64,000 nucleotides of DNA from Rhizobium sp. ICMP 5592. GTDB taxonomy: Bacteria > Pseudomonadota > Alphaproteobacteria > Rhizobiales > Rhizobiaceae. The notes beneath the pieces were generated by a model, which was not told where the DNA came from, did not search any database, and saw only the letters and a program-made list of their open reading frames with translations. Each line of letters begins with the position of its first letter. Position 1 is the first letter of the stretch. Shown here piece by piece: positions 62,075 through 64,000 of this stretch. The position numbers and the translations under genes are program-made. Where the stretch lies: positions 1,045,032 to 1,109,031 of the forward strand of contig NZ_QSNT01000001.1 of the NCBI RefSeq assembly GCF_009498525.1, in the 5' to 3' direction.

Positions 62075-63028
62075 ATGACAGAACAGCTCGATGAGAGTGC
62101 CCGACGTCTTCTCGACATGAGCAATCGGTCGAACCCTCGGCCGTTTGAAACCGGGACACCTCTGGAGGCCCGTATTGACTATGACGCGGGCTGCCCGACG
62201 GTTCAGGGCGCACGCGAGACGGTCGCATCGATTAGGGATCGTCAGATCGACGGTCCGAACGGCCCGATCACCCTGCGTATCTATCGCGGCATCGGCGCAC
62301 GATTGAAGAATGGTCCCGGCCTCCTTTATCTACACGGCGGCGGCTGGGTGATTGGCAATCTTGAATCTCACGACGAGATCTGCCGTTGGTTCGCCAATCT
62401 CGCGCAATGCACCGTGGTCTGCCCGGACTACCGCCTGGCGCCGGAACACAAGTTTCCGGCCGGGCTGACTGATTGCGCCGCTACACTGGCCTTCATGGCG
62501 AAATCCGCCGCCGATCTTGGTATCGACCCCGAGCGGATTGCGGTCGCCGGCGACAGTGCCGGCGGCAATCTTGCCGCCGTGCTCGCGCTGATGTCGCGCT
62601 CCGGTGACGCTCCAAAGCTTACGGGGCAACTGCTCATCTATCCGAACACGGACGCCGCGCAGACGGCCGACAGCTATCGTCGCTATGGCGAAGGCTACGG
62701 TCTGACCGCATCGGCGATGAAGTGGTTTCGCGATCACTATATCCGCACCGAGGCCGATATCTTCGACTGGCGGGTTTCGCCGTTGCGGGCTGACAGCGTT
62801 GCCGGGGTTGCGCCGGCCTTCGTGATCACGGCTGGGCACGATATTCTGGTGGAAGAGGGCCTGGCCTATGTCGAACGGCTGAAGCAGGAGGGCGTGCGCG
62901 TGGTGCTCCGCCACTGGCCCGGCCAGATCCACGGGTTCGTGTCGATGGGACGATACATATCGGCCGCACGCCAGGCCGTAGAGGAGGCCGTGGAGGCATG
63001 GCGCAGTTTCGAAGGCGCTCCCGAGTAA
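62075..63028 (+). CDS. Alpha/beta hydrolase, hormone-sensitive-lipase type esterase
   Basis: A 317-residue esterase of bacterial lipase family IV. Oxyanion motif HGGGWV near 89-94, nucleophile elbow GDSAGGN (serine about 167), acid in GHDILVEE and histidine in IHGFVSMG. It hydrolyses short acyl esters; the carbon chain is not predictable. It follows the Gfo/Idh gene by 20 bp in the same direction, so the two are probably co-transcribed and this enzyme may deacylate an imported sugar (inference). Confidence 0.88.
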   Translation: MTEQLDESARRLLDMSNRSNPRPFETGTPLEARIDYDAGCPTVQGARETVASIRDRQIDGPNGPITLRIYRGIGARLKNGPGLLYLHGGGWVIGNLESHDEICRWFANLAQCTVVCPDYRLAPEHKFPAGLTDCAATLAFMAKSAADLGIDPERIAVAGDSAGGNLAAVLALMSRSGDAPKLTGQLLIYPNTDAAQTADSYRRYGEGYGLTASAMKWFRDHYIRTEADIFDWRVSPLRADSVAGVAPAFVITAGHDILVEEGLAYVERLKQEGVRVVLRHWPGQIHGFVSMGRYISAARQAVEEAVEAWRSFEGAPE

Positions 63029-63046
63029 ACGGAAAGCAATGGTGTC

Positions 63047-64000
63047 CTATGCCGATTGCCGCATGACCAGCGTCCCATCCAGGCGGACTTTGTCGGCGAT
63101 GGTCTGAACCGGCGCGTCTGTGTCGCCGAGCAGCGTCAAAAGCGTGTCGACGCTATTTGCCGTCATTGCGGCGAAATCCTGTGCCATTGTCGTCAGCGGC
63201 GGGCAGGTATAGCGGCTGAGCGGATGGTCGTCATGGGCGGCCACGCGCAGATCGTCACCCTTCTTGCGTCCGACCTTCAGCCCATGCGCGAAGGCCGCCG
63301 CCATTACGCCAAAGGCGAGGCGGTCGTTGGCGCAGAGGATGGTCTTGCCCGGAAGCGCCTTCGCGTTCAGCATCTCGTCCATCTGCTGATATCCGATATG
63401 CTCGAAGTCCCATGTATAGGCCGCGTTGGTCTTGATCACCACAGGCTCGCAGCCTGAAGCCTCCATCGTGGCGATGTAGCTCGCCAGCCGTTCCGGCGAG
63501 TTGTGGTTGACATGCGGAATGTCGAGATAGGCCGGGGCCTCTCCGGATCGGCAGAGATATTCGACGATTGTCGCTACGCTCTGATAATTGTTGTTGCCGA
63601 TGAACGGCGTGTTTCCCTCGATATAAGTGTCGAAATAAACGAGGGGCACATTCTGCGCGAGCCTCTCGAACGCGCGTGGATCGGATTTTTGCCCCAGCGG
63701 CGCGGCAAGCGTGCCCGCTACCTTCAAGGACAGCATGGTGCTGACGGCTTCGGCCTCCAGCTCCGGCAGTCCGTGCGAGGAAAACACGATCGGCCAATAG
63801 CCCTCATTGCGCAGCCGCAACTCCAGGCGGTTGACCATTTCGGCGTAGAAAGGGTCGGTGAGGGCCGGCACCAGGATGCCGATATTGCGGGTTCTCTTCC
63901 GATTGAGATTGCGCGCATAAATATTGGGTTGATAATCGGACGAACGGAGGGCCGCCTCGATCAACGCGCGCGTCACCGGCTTGACGCTCGTCGGGTCATC
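63047..64000 (-). CDS. LacI-family regulator, N-terminus cut by window edge
   Basis: The visible 317 residues (ending with a stop at 63047) start inside the DNA-binding domain: TRALIEAALRSSDYQPNIYARNLNRKRTRNIGILVPALTD (in parts) covers the end of the HTH and the hinge, then the periplasmic-binding-like effector domain with FDTYIEGNTPFIGNNNYQSV and ILCANDRLAFGVMAAA. It is convergent with the esterase gene and may regulate the sugar cluster at 51221-62054 (inference from position). The first part of the helix-turn-helix lies beyond 64000. Confidence 0.88.
   Translation of the reverse strand, partial: DDPTSVKPVTRALIEAALRSSDYQPNIYARNLNRKRTRNIGILVPALTDPFYAEMVNRLELRLRNEGYWPIVFSSHGLPELEAEAVSTMLSLKVAGTLAAPLGQKSDPRAFERLAQNVPLVYFDTYIEGNTPFIGNNNYQSVATIVEYLCRSGEAPAYLDIPHVNHNSPERLASYIATMEASGCEPVVIKTNAAYTWDFEHIGYQQMDEMLNAKALPGKTILCANDRLAFGVMAAAFAHGLKVGRKKGDDLRVAAHDDHPLSRYTCPPLTTMAQDFAAMTANSVDTLLTLLGDTDAPVQTIADKVRLDGTLVMRQSA

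Overview
The window is high-GC DNA that reads as a catabolic region of a Rhizobiaceae replicon (Rhizobium/Agrobacterium type, possibly a chromid or megaplasmid). The reasons are densely packed ABC importer operons with sugar-acid and polyol enzymes, rhizobial-type proteins throughout, and one intergenic palindromic repeat of the kind I recall as dispersed in rhizobial genomes (22473-22577). I see no rRNA, tRNA, insertion sequence, CRISPR array, phage gene or replication origin. The assignment to a group is inference from gene content.

Layout. (1) 1-7367: kdgD (cut by the window edge) and a mannonate dehydratase, a GntR/FCD regulator, and a divergent five-gene peptide-type (family 5) ABC importer; similar operator sequences lie in front of both units, so this looks like one sugar-acid (hexuronate or oligouronide) regulon. 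(2) 7391-12066: a GFA-family protein, an OmpR/histidine kinase pair, a DUF3313-like lipoprotein, an ArsR regulator and a small rhizobial-type ORF. (3) 12404-19914: an M20 amidohydrolase, a second peptide-type ABC importer with a fused ATPase, and a homocysteine S-methyltransferase-like protein. (4) 19937-30710: an L-idonate/gluconate-type regulon: SMP-30 lactonase, GlcG/HbpS-like protein, L-idonate 5-dehydrogenase, 2-hydroxyacid dehydrogenase, gluconate 5-dehydrogenase, HIBADH-family reductase, a small Dabb/ABM-like protein, a GntR-type LacI regulator and an Rbs-type ABC importer. Three near-identical TGTTATCGATAACA operators plus one 12/14 match in front of the regulator tie these units together.

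(5) 31190-34697: an orphan AraC regulator and a methyl-accepting chemotaxis protein. (6) 34857-41594: an AraC regulator and a probable ribitol operon (Xyl/Rbs-type importer, ribitol 2-dehydrogenase-like SDR, D-ribulokinase-like FGGY kinase carrying TCSLV). (7) 41610-51100: an uncharacterised amine/amino-acid oxidation module: two different FAD oxidoreductases, an SDR, a MarR regulator and a third peptide-type importer with a fused ATPase. (8) 51221-62054: a Mal-type sugar importer operon fused by overlaps to two AP2-type TIM-barrel isomerases, a Gfo/Idh/MocA dehydrogenase, an alpha/beta hydrolase, a ribulose-phosphate-epimerase-family protein and a ROK kinase, with a second Gfo/Idh/MocA gene divergent. 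(9) 62075-64000: an HSL-type esterase and a LacI regulator cut by the window edge.

The theme is scavenging of plant and soil sugars, sugar acids, polyols and amino compounds, each by a local regulator-importer-enzyme cassette. The two modules with the least obvious substrate are the oxidase cluster (7) and the oxidation/epimerisation/kinase cluster (8). The kinase plus 3-epimerase pair in (8) resembles the E. coli allose pathway, which suggests an allulose-6-phosphate-type entry into central metabolism.
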